Shown here: piece by piece, positions 8,015-16,835 of the stretch
Layout of the letters: every line of letters begins with the position of its first letter
Position numbering within the stretch: the stretch's first letter is position 1
Source: CAZNPA01 sp964575095
GTDB lineage: Bacteria > Pseudomonadota > Alphaproteobacteria > Rickettsiales > SXRF01
Reading direction: 5' to 3'
Assembly (NCBI GenBank): GCA_964575095.1
Contig: CAZNPA010000004.1
Coordinates: 183,424 to 247,423, forward strand
DNA: 64,000 nucleotides
The notes under the pieces: generated by a model
What the model was told of the DNA's origin: nothing
Databases searched by the model: none
Seen by the model: only the letters and a program-made list of their open reading frames with translations
Position numbers and translations under genes: made by a program

Positions 8015-9145
8015 ATGAATGACGCCCACTTTATGCAGGCGGCGCTGTCTTTAGGCGCGCGCAATCTGGGCCAGACATGGCCTAATCCGGCGGTAGGCGC
8101 GATTTTAGTAAAAGATCACCGGATCATCGCCGAGGGCAGTACGGGTAGGGGTGGCAGGCCGCACGCTGAAACCGTCGCCATCGAAGCGGCAGGTGCCAGC
8201 GCCAAAGGCGCAACGCTCTATGTAACGCTCGAGCCCTGCGCCCATCACGGCAAAACGCCACCCTGCACCGACGCCATCATCAAAACCGGTATCGCAAAAG
8301 TGGTCGTCGCCTGCCGCGACCCGCATCCGCAGCATGGCGGCGGCATCCAAAAATTAAAAGCCTCCGGTATCGAAGTCATCGAAAATATCTGCGCGCGGGA
8401 GGCGCGCGAGCTCAACCGCGGATTTTTTTCCGTGGTCGAAAAAAAACGCCCGTATGTCGCGCTTAAAATCGCCACCTCGGCGGATAGCAAGATTGCCTGC
8501 CACGCCGCAGCGCGTCAGCGCGAAGGCGGGTGGATTACTTCCGAATCCGCCCGCAATCACGGCCATCTCCTCCGCAGCCAATACGATGCGATATTAACCG
8601 GCATCGGCACCGTGCTGGCCGATGACCCGCTCCTCACCTGCCGCCTCCCCGGCCTCGAAGACCGCTCGCCGGTCAGGGTGGTTCTGGATAGCAACCTGCG
8701 CCTGCCGCCCGATTCGCAACTCGCAAAAACGGCAAAGGACGTGCCGGTGTGGATTTTGTCATCCCGGCGCAGGCCGGGATCCACGCCAACCAATATGGAA
8801 GCATTGGGTGTAAAATTATTCTATCCTACGCCTGGAACAGACGTGGATCCCGGCCTACGCCGGGATGACAGCATTAATGTATCCGCCGCCCTTACCCACC
8901 TTACCGAGCAAGGCATCACGCGGCTCCTGGTCGAGGGCGGGCAGAAGATCACCACAGCGTTTCTGGACAGTGGGCTGGTGGACAGGGTCTATTGGTTCAA
9001 GGCGCCGACGGTAATAGGAAACGAAGGATTACCCGCCCTTTGCGGCGGAATTTCCTTGCCGCAAGCGCTGTCGCGGTTTACGCACGAGGAAACGAAAAAT
9101 TTGGGACCGGATACGTTGGAGATATTATGTTCACCGGCATCGTAA
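8015..9145 (+). CDS. ribD: Bifunctional riboflavin deaminase/reductase RibD with in-frame repeat insertion
   Basis: This 376-residue enzyme has an N-terminal deaminase domain with zinc ligands His50 (HAE), Cys75 and Cys84 (the motifs EPCAHHGKTPPC), and a C-terminal reductase domain from about residue 145. It performs the second and third steps of riboflavin synthesis. Residues about 249-285 are unusual: they are encoded by two inverted copies of a palindromic repeat (8759-8868) that insert in frame without a stop. The C-terminus (TRLLVEGGQKITTAFL) is normal, so the enzyme is probably functional. It overlaps ribE by 19 bp. Confidence 0.95.
   Translation: MNDAHFMQAALSLGARNLGQTWPNPAVGAILVKDHRIIAEGSTGRGGRPHAETVAIEAAGASAKGATLYVTLEPCAHHGKTPPCTDAIIKTGIAKVVVACRDPHPQHGGGIQKLKASGIEVIENICAREARELNRGFFSVVEKKRPYVALKIATSADSKIACHAAARQREGGWITSESARNHGHLLRSQYDAILTGIGTVLADDPLLTCRLPGLEDRSPVRVVLDSNLRLPPDSQLAKTAKDVPVWILSSRRRPGSTPTNMEALGVKLFYPTPGTDVDPGLRRDDSINVSAALTHLTEQGITRLLVEGGQKITTAFLDSGLVDRVYWFKAPTVIGNEGLPALCGGISLPQALSRFTHEETKNLGPDTLEILCSPAS
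8759..8868. repeat. Pair of inverted palindromic repeats inside ribD
   Basis: The left copy (8759-8785, TCATCCCGGCGCAGGCCGGG followed by ATCCACG) and the right copy (8842-8868) are reverse complements apart from one base, separated by 56 bp. Each copy is itself palindromic around CCCGGC/GCCGGG. This sequence type is a common dispersed intergenic repeat in alphaproteobacteria. Here both copies lie within the ribD reading frame and are translated (RRRPGST and VDPGLRRDD). Confidence 0.9.
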
Positions 9146-9708
9146 GCCACACCGGAGAAATACTTTCCGCCACGCGGCAGGGCGACCTGCGGCTTGCGGT
9201 CGGCTGCCCGTGGAAGGATTTGAAAATCGGCGAGTCGGTGGCGGTGAACGGGGTGTGTCTGACGGTGGTGGATATTTCCTCTGGGAGTTTCACCGCTACT
9301 GTCTCCGCCGAAACGCTGGCACGCACGGCGGCGCATTGGGCGGTGGGAGAGGCGGTCAACCTGGAGCGCGCGCTTAAGGCCGGCGACGATGTCAGCGGCC
9401 ATTTCGTCACCGGGCATGTCGATGGCGTGGCGACGGTGGCCGGCATCGAAAAAACCGGCGATTCGCACGGGATGTGCCTCAAAGCGCCTAAATCGCTGTC
9501 CAAGTTCATCGCGCCCAAGGGTTCAGTGACGCTGGACGGCGTGTCACTGACCGTAAATAAGGTTGAAGGCGCGCGGTTTTGGGTTAACATCATCCCCCAC
9601 ACGTGGAAAACCACGACGCTGGGAAGCCGCAAGGCGGGCGACGCGCTCAACCTCGAAATCGACGTCATCGCCCGCTATGTCGAGCGCATGTTGGAAAATA
9701 AAGAATGA
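9127..9708 (+). CDS. ribE: Riboflavin synthase alpha subunit
   Basis: This 193-residue protein begins with the canonical MFTGIV and holds two lumazine-binding repeats (about residues 1-95 and 96-190). It converts two 6,7-dimethyl-8-ribityllumazine molecules into riboflavin. The ATG at 9127 was chosen over the longer frame from 8992 because MFTGIV is the family N-terminus. The gene overlaps ribD at its start and ribB at its end (ATGA), so the genes are translationally coupled. Confidence 0.96.
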   Translation: MFTGIVSHTGEILSATRQGDLRLAVGCPWKDLKIGESVAVNGVCLTVVDISSGSFTATVSAETLARTAAHWAVGEAVNLERALKAGDDVSGHFVTGHVDGVATVAGIEKTGDSHGMCLKAPKSLSKFIAPKGSVTLDGVSLTVNKVEGARFWVNIIPHTWKTTTLGSRKAGDALNLEIDVIARYVERMLENKE

Positions 9709-10832
9709 AACCGCAACTCGTAGAATCAAAAGCATTATCGTCAATCGAGGACATCATCGCCGATGCCAGGAACGGCCGCATGTTCATTTTGGTCGATGAC
9801 GAATCGCGCGAGAACGAGGGAGATCTCATCGTCCCGGCGCAGATGGCAACGCCTGAGGCCATCAACTTCATGGCCAAGCACGGGCGCGGCCTTATATGCT
9901 TGGCGCTGACCGCCGAGCGCGTTAAGCAGCTTGGCATTAATCTCATGTCGCGCGAGAACCAGTCGCGGCACCAGACGGCGTTCACGGTTTCCATCGAAGC
10001 GAAAGAGGGCGTTACCACCGGCATTTCCGCTGCTGACCGCGCGCACACGATCCAGGTCGCTATCGACCCGACCAAGACGGCTTCCGACATTGCCTCGCCG
10101 GGGCACGTCTTTCCGCTGGTGGCTAAGGACGGCGGCGTGCTGGTGCGCGCCGGCCATACCGAGGCGGCGGTCGATATCGCGGCGCTGGCGGGGCTCAATC
10201 CGGCGGGTGTCATCTGCGAGATCATGAACGACGACGGCACGATGGCGCGGCTTCCCGATCTGCTGGCGTTTGCCAAGCAACATACCATAAAAATTGCCAC
10301 CATCGCCGATCTGATTTCCTACCGCCGTCGTTCGGAAAAGCTGGTAAAACGCGTCGTCGAAAGCGATTTTACCAGCAAGAACGGCGGCACGTTCCGTATG
10401 ATCGTCTATACCTCGACGCTGGAATATTCCGAGCATATCGCATTGGTCAAGGGCGACATTGATCCCAAAAAACCGGCGCTGGTCAGGATGCATTCCTTGA
10501 ACCTTCTGCAGGATATGCTGGGTGACACGCAGGCTCCCGGCGTTGGTGTATTGCAGGCGGCGATGCGTCAGATCGACCAGAACGGTAGCGGCGTCATCGT
10601 CTTGATCCGCGAGCCTATTCGTACCTCCGTATCCGACCGGCTGCGTGTGAAGCTCGGCAAAGAGCCGGTGTCGCCGATGGATCTGCGCGATTATGGCATC
10701 GGTGCGCAGATACTTCTGGATTTGGGCGTGCGCGAGATGGTATTGCTCTCCAATTCGCGCCGCGCCATCATCGGCCTTGAGGGTTACGGGCTTTCGATCA
10801 CCGGCTATCAGCCCATCGGCACAGGAAAATAG
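9705..10832 (+). CDS. ribB: DHBP synthase RibB fused to a degenerate GTP cyclohydrolase II domain
   Basis: This 375-residue protein has an intact N-terminal 3,4-dihydroxy-2-butanone-4-phosphate synthase (DDESRENEGDL near residue 26; SRENQSRHQTAF; GHTEAAVD). The C-terminal half aligns by eye with GTP cyclohydrolase II (EHIALVKGD, RDYGIGAQIL, GLEGYGL), but the zinc-binding cysteines normally found in the HSECLTGDVFGSLRCDC segment are replaced by HSLNLLQDMLGDTQAPG. That half is therefore probably inactive. Proteins of this kind are known from alphaproteobacteria (RibBX type). A separate RibA should exist elsewhere. ribH follows directly after the stop. Confidence 0.93.
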   Translation: MKPQLVESKALSSIEDIIADARNGRMFILVDDESRENEGDLIVPAQMATPEAINFMAKHGRGLICLALTAERVKQLGINLMSRENQSRHQTAFTVSIEAKEGVTTGISAADRAHTIQVAIDPTKTASDIASPGHVFPLVAKDGGVLVRAGHTEAAVDIAALAGLNPAGVICEIMNDDGTMARLPDLLAFAKQHTIKIATIADLISYRRRSEKLVKRVVESDFTSKNGGTFRMIVYTSTLEYSEHIALVKGDIDPKKPALVRMHSLNLLQDMLGDTQAPGVGVLQAAMRQIDQNGSGVIVLIREPIRTSVSDRLRVKLGKEPVSPMDLRDYGIGAQILLDLGVREMVLLSNSRRAIIGLEGYGLSITGYQPIGTGK

Positions 10833-11258
10833 ATGACGCACATATTGATCGTAAACGCGAATTTTTACCCGGAGATATCGAAGGAGCTGTCCAAAGGCGC
10901 ACATACAGCTCTGGTACACGCGCACGCCACATCCGAGGAAATTGCCGTGCCGGGCGCGTTCGAGGTTCCGGCCGCCATCCGCTTCACCATGGCCACGCGC
11001 CAGTATGACGGATTTATCGCGCTGGGCTGTGTTATTCGCGGTGAGACGACGCATTACGATTACGTTTGTAGCGAAAGTGCACGCGGGCTGATGGATTTAA
11101 CCTTGCAGCACAAGCTGGCCATCGGTTACGGAATTTTGACCGTCGAAAATATGGAGCAGGCCAAGATCCGTGCCGGCGTAACCCAGGGCAACAAGGGCGG
11201 CGTTGCGGCGGAAGCGTGCCTGCGCATGATAGCGCTTAAGCATCAGTTTGGCGGATAA
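10833..11258 (+). CDS. ribH: 6,7-dimethyl-8-ribityllumazine synthase
   Basis: This 141-residue lumazine synthase contains VPGAFEVPAAI and FIALGCVIRGETTHYDYVCSE, the conserved substrate-binding segments. It condenses the RibB product with the RibD product to make the riboflavin precursor. The ATG at 10833 abuts the ribB stop, which indicates coupled translation. Confidence 0.97.
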   Translation: MTHILIVNANFYPEISKELSKGAHTALVHAHATSEEIAVPGAFEVPAAIRFTMATRQYDGFIALGCVIRGETTHYDYVCSESARGLMDLTLQHKLAIGYGILTVENMEQAKIRAGVTQGNKGGVAAEACLRMIALKHQFGG

Positions 11259-11260
11259 TC

Positions 11261-11722
11261 ATGGCCAATATTTCCTTGCAGAAAAAAAGTGCGGCGCGGA
11301 TTGCGGCCGTGCAGTGCCTTTATTTGCAGGCAATGGTCGGCGAAGCGCAGTCGCCGCAGGAGCAGGTGGCGATGCTGAAAAAACAGCTCTCCGGCGACCG
11401 CGATGAGCAGAAGCTCCTGGTCGGCCAGCCGATCGAGCCGGATTACACGATGCTGGAGCGCCTGCTTTCGGGCGTTGCCCTGCACCGCGACGACATGGAC
11501 GCGCAGATCGACGCCTCGCTCAGCAAAGGCTGGACGCGCGCGCGCATGAGCCCGCTGTTGCTCGGCATATTGCAATCGGCGATTTTCGAATTGATGTACG
11601 ACAAGGGCTTGAAACCCGCCGTCGTCACCGACGAATACACGCGCCTGACGCGCAATTTCTTTGGCGAAGAGGAGGCGGGTTTTGTGCATGGGGTGCTTCG
11701 GAAATTTTCTCCTAATGGATGA
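11261..11722 (+). CDS. nusB: Transcription antitermination factor NusB
   Basis: This 153-residue, mostly helical RNA-binding protein has the NusB start (KKSAARIAAVQCLYLQ) and C-terminal signatures PAVVTDEYTRLTRNFFGEEEAGFVHGVL. NusB with S10 supports rRNA antitermination. The ribH-nusB-thiL order is typical for the class. The stop overlaps the thiL start by 8 bp. Confidence 0.96.
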   Translation: MANISLQKKSAARIAAVQCLYLQAMVGEAQSPQEQVAMLKKQLSGDRDEQKLLVGQPIEPDYTMLERLLSGVALHRDDMDAQIDASLSKGWTRARMSPLLLGILQSAIFELMYDKGLKPAVVTDEYTRLTRNFFGEEEAGFVHGVLRKFSPNG

Positions 11723-12680
11723 ATTCGGCCTCATAAAAAAATATTTCGTGCCGCTGGCGGCGGAGTATCCCGGCAGCCTTGCGCTTACCGATGACGCGGC
11801 GTTGATCGAGGCGCCGCCCGGCCAGGAACTGGTCATCACCAAGGACGCTATCTCCGAGGGCGTGCATTTTTTAGGCAGCGAAGACGCTTCGCTGATTGCC
11901 AAAAAACTGCTGCGCGTCAATCTCTCCGATCTCGCCGCCATGGGCGCCTCGCCGCTCTGCTATTTCCTGGCGGCGATGGTGCCCAAGGACATCGGCGAGG
12001 AATGGGTCAGGCATTTCGCGCTGGGGCTCAAGGAAGACCAGCTGCGTTACGCCATCTCGCTGGCGGGCGGCGATACGGTGGCGACACTCGGCACGCTCTC
12101 GCTCTCGCTGACGGCGGTCGGCACGGTTGAAAAAGGCAGGGCATTAAAACGCAGCGGCGCAAAAATCGGCGATGCGATTTATGTCTCCGGCACGCTCGGC
12201 AACAGCGCGCTAGGGCTAAAATTACTGCGCGGCGACATCGAAGCGACCGACGACATCCGCGCTTTCCTCGAACACCGTTATTTGCTGCCGGAGCCGCACA
12301 TCGCATTGGGTCATAAATTGTTGGGCGTTGCGAATGCCTGCATGGATGTGTCGGACGGGTTGCTGCAGGATTTGGGCCATATCTGCGAGGCATCGAAAGT
12401 CGGCGCCACCGTGCACCGCCACCTGCTGCCGCGCTCGAAAGCGGCGCAGGCGCTGCTCGATATGGATGGCAGCCTGTGGGATGCCGTCACCGGCGGTGGC
12501 GACGATTACCAATTGCTGTTCACCGCCCCCGCCGAAAAAGAACCCGCGATCCACTCCATCGCGCACGAACTGCAACTGCCGCTGACAAAAATCGGCTCCG
12601 TCCAAAAAGGGCAGGGCGTGACGCTGCTCGACGAGTCGGGGAAAACACTCGAAGCCGCAACGGGCTTTAAGCATTTCTAA
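11715..12680 (+). CDS. thiL: Thiamine-monophosphate kinase
   Basis: This 321-residue protein makes thiamine pyrophosphate from thiamine monophosphate. Family signatures include LTDDAALI, ITKDAISEGVHF, the metal and nucleotide loop NLSDLAAMGASP, MDVSDGLLQDL and GGGDDYQLLF. The ATG at 11715 (MDEFGLIKKYF) fits the family; the longer frame from 11661 lies within nusB. TPP made here would serve the two TPP enzymes in the window (31688 and 48903). It converges on comM with a 4-bp overlap of 3' ends. Confidence 0.95.
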   Translation: MDEFGLIKKYFVPLAAEYPGSLALTDDAALIEAPPGQELVITKDAISEGVHFLGSEDASLIAKKLLRVNLSDLAAMGASPLCYFLAAMVPKDIGEEWVRHFALGLKEDQLRYAISLAGGDTVATLGTLSLSLTAVGTVEKGRALKRSGAKIGDAIYVSGTLGNSALGLKLLRGDIEATDDIRAFLEHRYLLPEPHIALGHKLLGVANACMDVSDGLLQDLGHICEASKVGATVHRHLLPRSKAAQALLDMDGSLWDAVTGGGDDYQLLFTAPAEKEPAIHSIAHELQLPLTKIGSVQKGQGVTLLDESGKTLEAATGFKHF

Positions 12681-14206
12681 GCCGCTTCTAGATACCTTCC
12701 AAATTGCATCTGCCGGTAAGAAAGTGCCTCGGCGACGTGGTTGTGGCCGACGTTTTCTTCCCCCGCTAAATCAGCGATAGTACGCGCGACGCGCAAGACC
12801 CGCGTATAGCCGCGCATCGAGAGCTTGAGCGAGGCGGTCGCCTGCTCCAGCAGTTGTTTTCCCTTGGCGTCGGGCACGACCAGCGTATGCAGCGTTTCGC
12901 CGCTAAGTTCGGTGTTGGTGCGGCAGGGCAGCGCCAGTTGCTCGAAGCGCGATTTCTGTGCGTCCCTTGCTTTCGCCACGCGCCCGGCGACGGCTTCGCT
13001 CGCTTCGCCTTCCTTGGTCGCCAGCATGTCCATCGTCGGCACTTCGGGGACTTCGACCACCATGTCGAAGCGGTCGAACAGCGGCCCGGAAATGCGCGAC
13101 TGGTAATCCATGGCGCATTTGGGCGCTTTGTTGCAGGCGCGCGAGGCGTCATCCAAATAGCCGCAGCGGCAGGGGTTCATGGCGGCGATCAGCTGGAACC
13201 GCGCCGGGTACGTCACATGCGCGCTGGCGCGGGCGACGGTGATTTTCCCCGATTCGAGCGGCTGGCGCAGCGACTCCAGCACGGCGCGCGGGAATTCCGG
13301 CAGCTCATCCAAAAATAACACGCCGTGATGGCTGAGCGAGATTTCTCCCGGCAGCGCGCGCTTGCCGCCGCCCGCCATCGCCGCCGGCGACGCCGTGTGG
13401 TGCGGCTCGCGGAACGGGCGCCGGCGCGACAGCTTCCCGCCTTCCAATTTTCCGGCGATGGAGGCGATCATGCTCGCTTCCAGCATTTCCTTGGCGTCGA
13501 GCGGCGGCAGGATTCCAGGTACGCAAGAGGCGAGCAAGGATTTTCCGGCCCCGGGCGGGCCGACCATCAATAGATTATGGCCACCGGCTGCCGCCACTTC
13601 CAGCGCGCGGCGCACCGTGTGTTGCCCGCGTACTTCGCGCATGTCGGTCGCGCGTTCCTTGGCGTCGCCGGTCATGCATTGCGGCTCGGTCAGCACTTGC
13701 GTGCCCTTGAAATGGTTGATGAGCGCAAGCAGCGACGATGGCGCAAGGATGGGAGAGACGCCCGCCCACGCCGCTTCCGGGCCGCTGGCTTCCGGGCAGA
13801 TCAGGCCTTTCCCCAACTCGCTCGCATGCATGGCGGCGGGCAACACTCCGGCGACGGGCAGCAAACTTCCATCCAGCGACAGTTCGCCCAGCGCGACGTA
13901 ATTATCCATTTCCTCCTGCGGCAGCACGCCCATCGCTATCAACATGCCGATGGCGATGGGAAGGTCGAAATGCGAGCCTTCCTTCTGCATGTCGGCGGGC
14001 GAGAGGTTGACGGTGATGCGCTTGGCGGGGATCGAAAGCCCCAGCGCGTAAATCGCCGAGCGCACGCGCTCCTTCGATTCGCCGACGGCCTTGTCGGGAA
14101 GCCCCACGATGTTGAACGCCGGCAGCCCGCCGGTCAGGTTGACCTGCGCGTCGATGGCGACGGCCTCGATGCCTTCAAAGGCGACGGTGCTGACATGCGC
14201 AACCAT
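12677..14206 (-). CDS. comM: ComM/YifB-family Mg-chelatase-like AAA+ ATPase
   Basis: This 509-residue protein has an N-terminal ChlI-like (Lon-fold) domain (VNLTGGLPAFNIVGLPDKAVGESKER), a Walker A GPPGAGKSLLAS, Walker B GVLFLDELPEF and a C-terminal Mg-chelatase helical domain. ComM acts as a helicase that extends branch migration in natural transformation in other bacteria. The ATG at 14206 (MVAHVSTVAFEGIEA) is the family start. It follows maf with 1 bp between genes, so it is in the infA-maf-comM transcript. Confidence 0.95.
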   Translation of the reverse strand: MVAHVSTVAFEGIEAVAIDAQVNLTGGLPAFNIVGLPDKAVGESKERVRSAIYALGLSIPAKRITVNLSPADMQKEGSHFDLPIAIGMLIAMGVLPQEEMDNYVALGELSLDGSLLPVAGVLPAAMHASELGKGLICPEASGPEAAWAGVSPILAPSSLLALINHFKGTQVLTEPQCMTGDAKERATDMREVRGQHTVRRALEVAAAGGHNLLMVGPPGAGKSLLASCVPGILPPLDAKEMLEASMIASIAGKLEGGKLSRRRPFREPHHTASPAAMAGGGKRALPGEISLSHHGVLFLDELPEFPRAVLESLRQPLESGKITVARASAHVTYPARFQLIAAMNPCRCGYLDDASRACNKAPKCAMDYQSRISGPLFDRFDMVVEVPEVPTMDMLATKEGEASEAVAGRVAKARDAQKSRFEQLALPCRTNTELSGETLHTLVVPDAKGKQLLEQATASLKLSMRGYTRVLRVARTIADLAGEENVGHNHVAEALSYRQMQFGRYLEAA

Positions 14207-14207
14207 A

Positions 14208-14780
14208 TTATTCCTTAAGCTTGATTCCTGCGGCAAGGAGCATAGTTGAAGTTTCCGCAAGCGGCAAGCCGACAACGTTGGAATAGGAGCCGTTTATCCA
14301 GGGAATAAAACCCTCGGCAAGTCCTTGAATTGCGTAGGCCCCGGCCTTTCCCTTCCATTCGCCGGAAGCGATATAGCGCGCGATATCCTTATCGGTTAGG
14401 CGCTTGAACTTGACGTGCGTCGTCACCAATCTGGCGGCGGTTTTGCCGTGGCTAAAGACGCACACCGCCGTGTGCACGCGGTGGCGTCGTCCCGACAGCA
14501 GCTTCAGATATTTCGCCGCCGTTTTTTCGTCATCGGTCTTATGGAGGATGCGCCGCCCGCAGGCGACCACTGTATCGGCCGCCAATACGACGTCGTTTTT
14601 ATATTGCGCGATGGCGATTGCCGCTTTGGTTTCGGCGCAGCGCAGCGCGTATTTTACCGGGATTTCGTTTTTCTTCGGCGTCTCGTCGATGCCGGCGTCG
14701 ATGATTGTATCCGGCGCGATGCCGATTTGCGCGAGCAGCTGCACCCGCCGGGGAGAGGCCGATGCCAGCACGAAGGCCAT
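14208..14780 (-). CDS. maf: Maf-like nucleoside triphosphate pyrophosphatase
   Basis: This 190-residue protein begins AFVLASASPRRVQLLAQIG, the Maf/YhdE substrate-binding signature, and contains VVLAADTVV and GYYAIQG-type sequence (AGAYAIQGLAEGFIPWINGSYSNVVGLPL). Maf enzymes hydrolyse non-canonical or pyrimidine NTPs. It lies 3 bp after infA. Confidence 0.95.
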   Translation of the reverse strand: MAFVLASASPRRVQLLAQIGIAPDTIIDAGIDETPKKNEIPVKYALRCAETKAAIAIAQYKNDVVLAADTVVACGRRILHKTDDEKTAAKYLKLLSGRRHRVHTAVCVFSHGKTAARLVTTHVKFKRLTDKDIARYIASGEWKGKAGAYAIQGLAEGFIPWINGSYSNVVGLPLAETSTMLLAAGIKLKE

Positions 14781-14783
14781 GGC

Positions 14784-15002
14784 TTATTTCTCGCGGAATT
14801 TAATCCGGCCTTTGGTCAGGTCGTAGGGTGTCATCTCGACGATGACTTTGTCGCCGGCTAAGACACGGATGCGGTTCTTCCGCATCTTGCCCGAGGTGTG
14901 GGCGATGACGAGGTGGCCGTTTTCCAGCTTGACGCGAAACGTCGCGTTCGGGAGCAGCTCCATCACGACGCCGGGAAACGACAATAATTCTTCTTTGGCC
15001 AT
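14784..15002 (-). CDS. infA: Translation initiation factor IF-1
   Basis: This 72-residue OB-fold protein has the standard IF-1 sequence (FPGVVMELLPNATFRVKLENGH; IRVLAGDKVIVEMTPYDLTKGRI). Length and position next to maf and UPF0262 are typical of alphaproteobacteria. Confidence 0.98.
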   Translation of the reverse strand: MAKEELLSFPGVVMELLPNATFRVKLENGHLVIAHTSGKMRKNRIRVLAGDKVIVEMTPYDLTKGRIKFREK

Positions 15003-15090
15003 AATTTAGTGGTGAGTGGCGAGTGGCTAGTGGAAAAGTGTCAGGGAATGTAGCATAAAAATCAGTTTCGCCAACCTTTTTTACTCGCCA
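15003..15090. repeat. Spacer of TAGTGG/GAGTGG-type short repeats
   Basis: The gap between UPF0262 and infA contains TTTAGTGGTGAGTGGCGAGTGG at one end and the complementary ACTCGCCACTA at the other, so the ends can pair. It resembles the spacers at 1488-1577, 3440-3508 and 7276-7322. A promoter for infA should also lie here, but I cannot identify one with confidence. Confidence 0.55.
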
Positions 15091-15549
15091 CTACTTGATG
15101 TGTAACACGCAAATAAGAGTAAAAAGACGGCGAGCCGTCGGGAAATCAACGGAAACCTTGTCCTTGAGCAGGGCTTGCAGCAGCTCGGCGCCTTCGTTGT
15201 GGATGCCGCGGCGGCCGCCGTCGATGGCCTCGATCTTGCCGCGCCCGGCGCTTTTTAGGGCCTCATAGTAGCTTTCGCAGATCAGGAAGTAATCGCGGAC
15301 GATGCGCTTGAACGGCTGCACGGAAAGCACCACCTGCGCCGATTGCTTGGCACCCTTGATGTCGAACGCCAGCCGACCCTCCTTGACGGAAAGATGCAGG
15401 TCGTAGGGGCCTTTCCCCAGCCCGGCCGGAACGAAATGATTATCGTGCATGAGGTCGGTCAGCGCGATGGTGCGTTCGTGTTCGACTTCCGGCGAGCGGT
15501 GCCCGATGCTTTCCTCGTCGAGCGTGATCCTGGCGATGGAGGCGCTCAT
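15091..15549 (-). CDS. UPF0262 family protein
   Basis: This 152-residue protein has the conserved UPF0262 pattern (RITLDEESI, RTIALTDLMHDNHF, YDLHLSVKEGRLAFDI, VLSVQPFKRIVRDYFLICESYYEA). The family is alphaproteobacterial, of unknown function, and commonly sits between hisD and infA, as here. Its start overlaps the hisD stop by 4 bp. The C-terminal residues (VLHIK) run into the repeat-type spacer. Confidence 0.92.
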   Translation of the reverse strand: MSASIARITLDEESIGHRSPEVEHERTIALTDLMHDNHFVPAGLGKGPYDLHLSVKEGRLAFDIKGAKQSAQVVLSVQPFKRIVRDYFLICESYYEALKSAGRGKIEAIDGGRRGIHNEGAELLQALLKDKVSVDFPTARRLFTLICVLHIK

Positions 15550-16835
15550 GGCTTCCTTATGGAAAGCGACAGCGCGTGCGCGGTGAGCCCCTCGGCCTTG
15601 GCCAGTGCCTCGGCGTCGGCGCTGATCTTTCTCAGCGATTCTTTGCTGCAGCCGATGACCGACGTGCGCTTCAGGAAATCGAGCACCGAAAGCCCCGACG
15701 AGAACCGCGCCGTGCGCGAGGTCGGCAGCACGTGCGAGGGGCCGGCGATGTAATCGCCCACGGCTTCCGGCGTGTAGCGCCCTAAGAATATCGCACCGGC
15801 ATGGCGGATACTGCCCGCCAGCGTTTCCGGGCTATCCACTGCCAATTCCAGGTGCTCCGGCGCGATATCGTTGGCAAGGTCGCAGGCTTCCTGCCAATTT
15901 CTGACCAATATAATTGTGCCGTATTTTTCCCACGATTTCCCGGCGATGGCGCGACGCGGCAGCGTCGTCAGGATGCGCTTGATTTCCTTCTCGGCCATTG
16001 CCGCAAAAATGGGATCGTTGGTGATTAGAATGGATTGCGCGGTTTCGTCGTGTTCGGCCTGCGACAGCAAATCTGCCGCGATCCACGCCGGGTTATTCTT
16101 ATTATCGGCGATGACGAGGATTTCCGAAGGTCCGGCGATCATGTCGATGCCAACGCGCCCGAACACCTGCCGCTTGGCCTCCGCCACATAGGCATTGCCG
16201 GGGCCGACGATCTTGTCGACGGCGGGAACGGTTTTGGTGCCGTAGGCCAGTGCCGCCACCGCCTGCGCGCCACCGATCTTATAAATCTCATCGACGCCGG
16301 CGATATCAGCGGCGGCGAGCACTGCCGCATTCAATTTCCCTTTGGGCGCGGGCACGCACATCGCGAGTTTTTTTACACCGGCGGTTTTGGCGACCACGGC
16401 GTTCATCAACACCGAGCTGGGGTAGGCGGCCAGCCCGCCGGGAACGTACAGTCCGGCGCTGTCGAGCGGCGTCCAGCGGCTGCCCAGCGTCACGCCCGCC
16501 TCGTCCACATACTCGAAATCCTCCGGCATCTGGTTCTCGCTGTAGACGCGGATGCGGGCGGCAGCGGCCGCCAGCGCCTTTATGACTTCGGGCGGGCAGT
16601 TCTTTTTCGCGGCAGCGATGTCTTTGGCGGTGACGCGGATGTTTTTTGCCGTGGCGGCGAAGTTGTCGAATTTCTTGGTATAGGCAAGCAGCGCCTTGTC
16701 GCCGTTCCTGGCGACGCCGGCGATGATTTTTCCCACCGCCTTGCTTACGCCTTTGGATTGTTGCTGGCGCGCGCCCAGAAATTTTTTGAACGCGGCGGGA
16801 AAATTTTTCTGCCGGGTGTCGAGTTTACCTGCCAT
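15546..16835 (-). CDS. hisD: Histidinol dehydrogenase
   Basis: This 429-residue NAD-dependent enzyme oxidises histidinol to histidine, the final steps of the pathway. Signatures include VPGGLAAYPSSVLMNAVVAK, VGPGNAYVAEAK, GPSEILVIAD, SQAEHDE and EHLELA. The start overlaps the end of hisG by 11 bp. The other his genes are not in the window. Confidence 0.97.
   Translation of the reverse strand: MAGKLDTRQKNFPAAFKKFLGARQQQSKGVSKAVGKIIAGVARNGDKALLAYTKKFDNFAATAKNIRVTAKDIAAAKKNCPPEVIKALAAAAARIRVYSENQMPEDFEYVDEAGVTLGSRWTPLDSAGLYVPGGLAAYPSSVLMNAVVAKTAGVKKLAMCVPAPKGKLNAAVLAAADIAGVDEIYKIGGAQAVAALAYGTKTVPAVDKIVGPGNAYVAEAKRQVFGRVGIDMIAGPSEILVIADNKNNPAWIAADLLSQAEHDETAQSILITNDPIFAAMAEKEIKRILTTLPRRAIAGKSWEKYGTIILVRNWQEACDLANDIAPEHLELAVDSPETLAGSIRHAGAIFLGRYTPEAVGDYIAGPSHVLPTSRTARFSSGLSVLDFLKRTSVIGCSKESLRKISADAEALAKAEGLTAHALSLSIRKP

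Noticed and set aside
9741..11054. 437-aa minus-strand ORF opposite ribB and ribH
   Set aside because: It is a shadow of two conserved genes, with no ribosome site and no recognisable domain.
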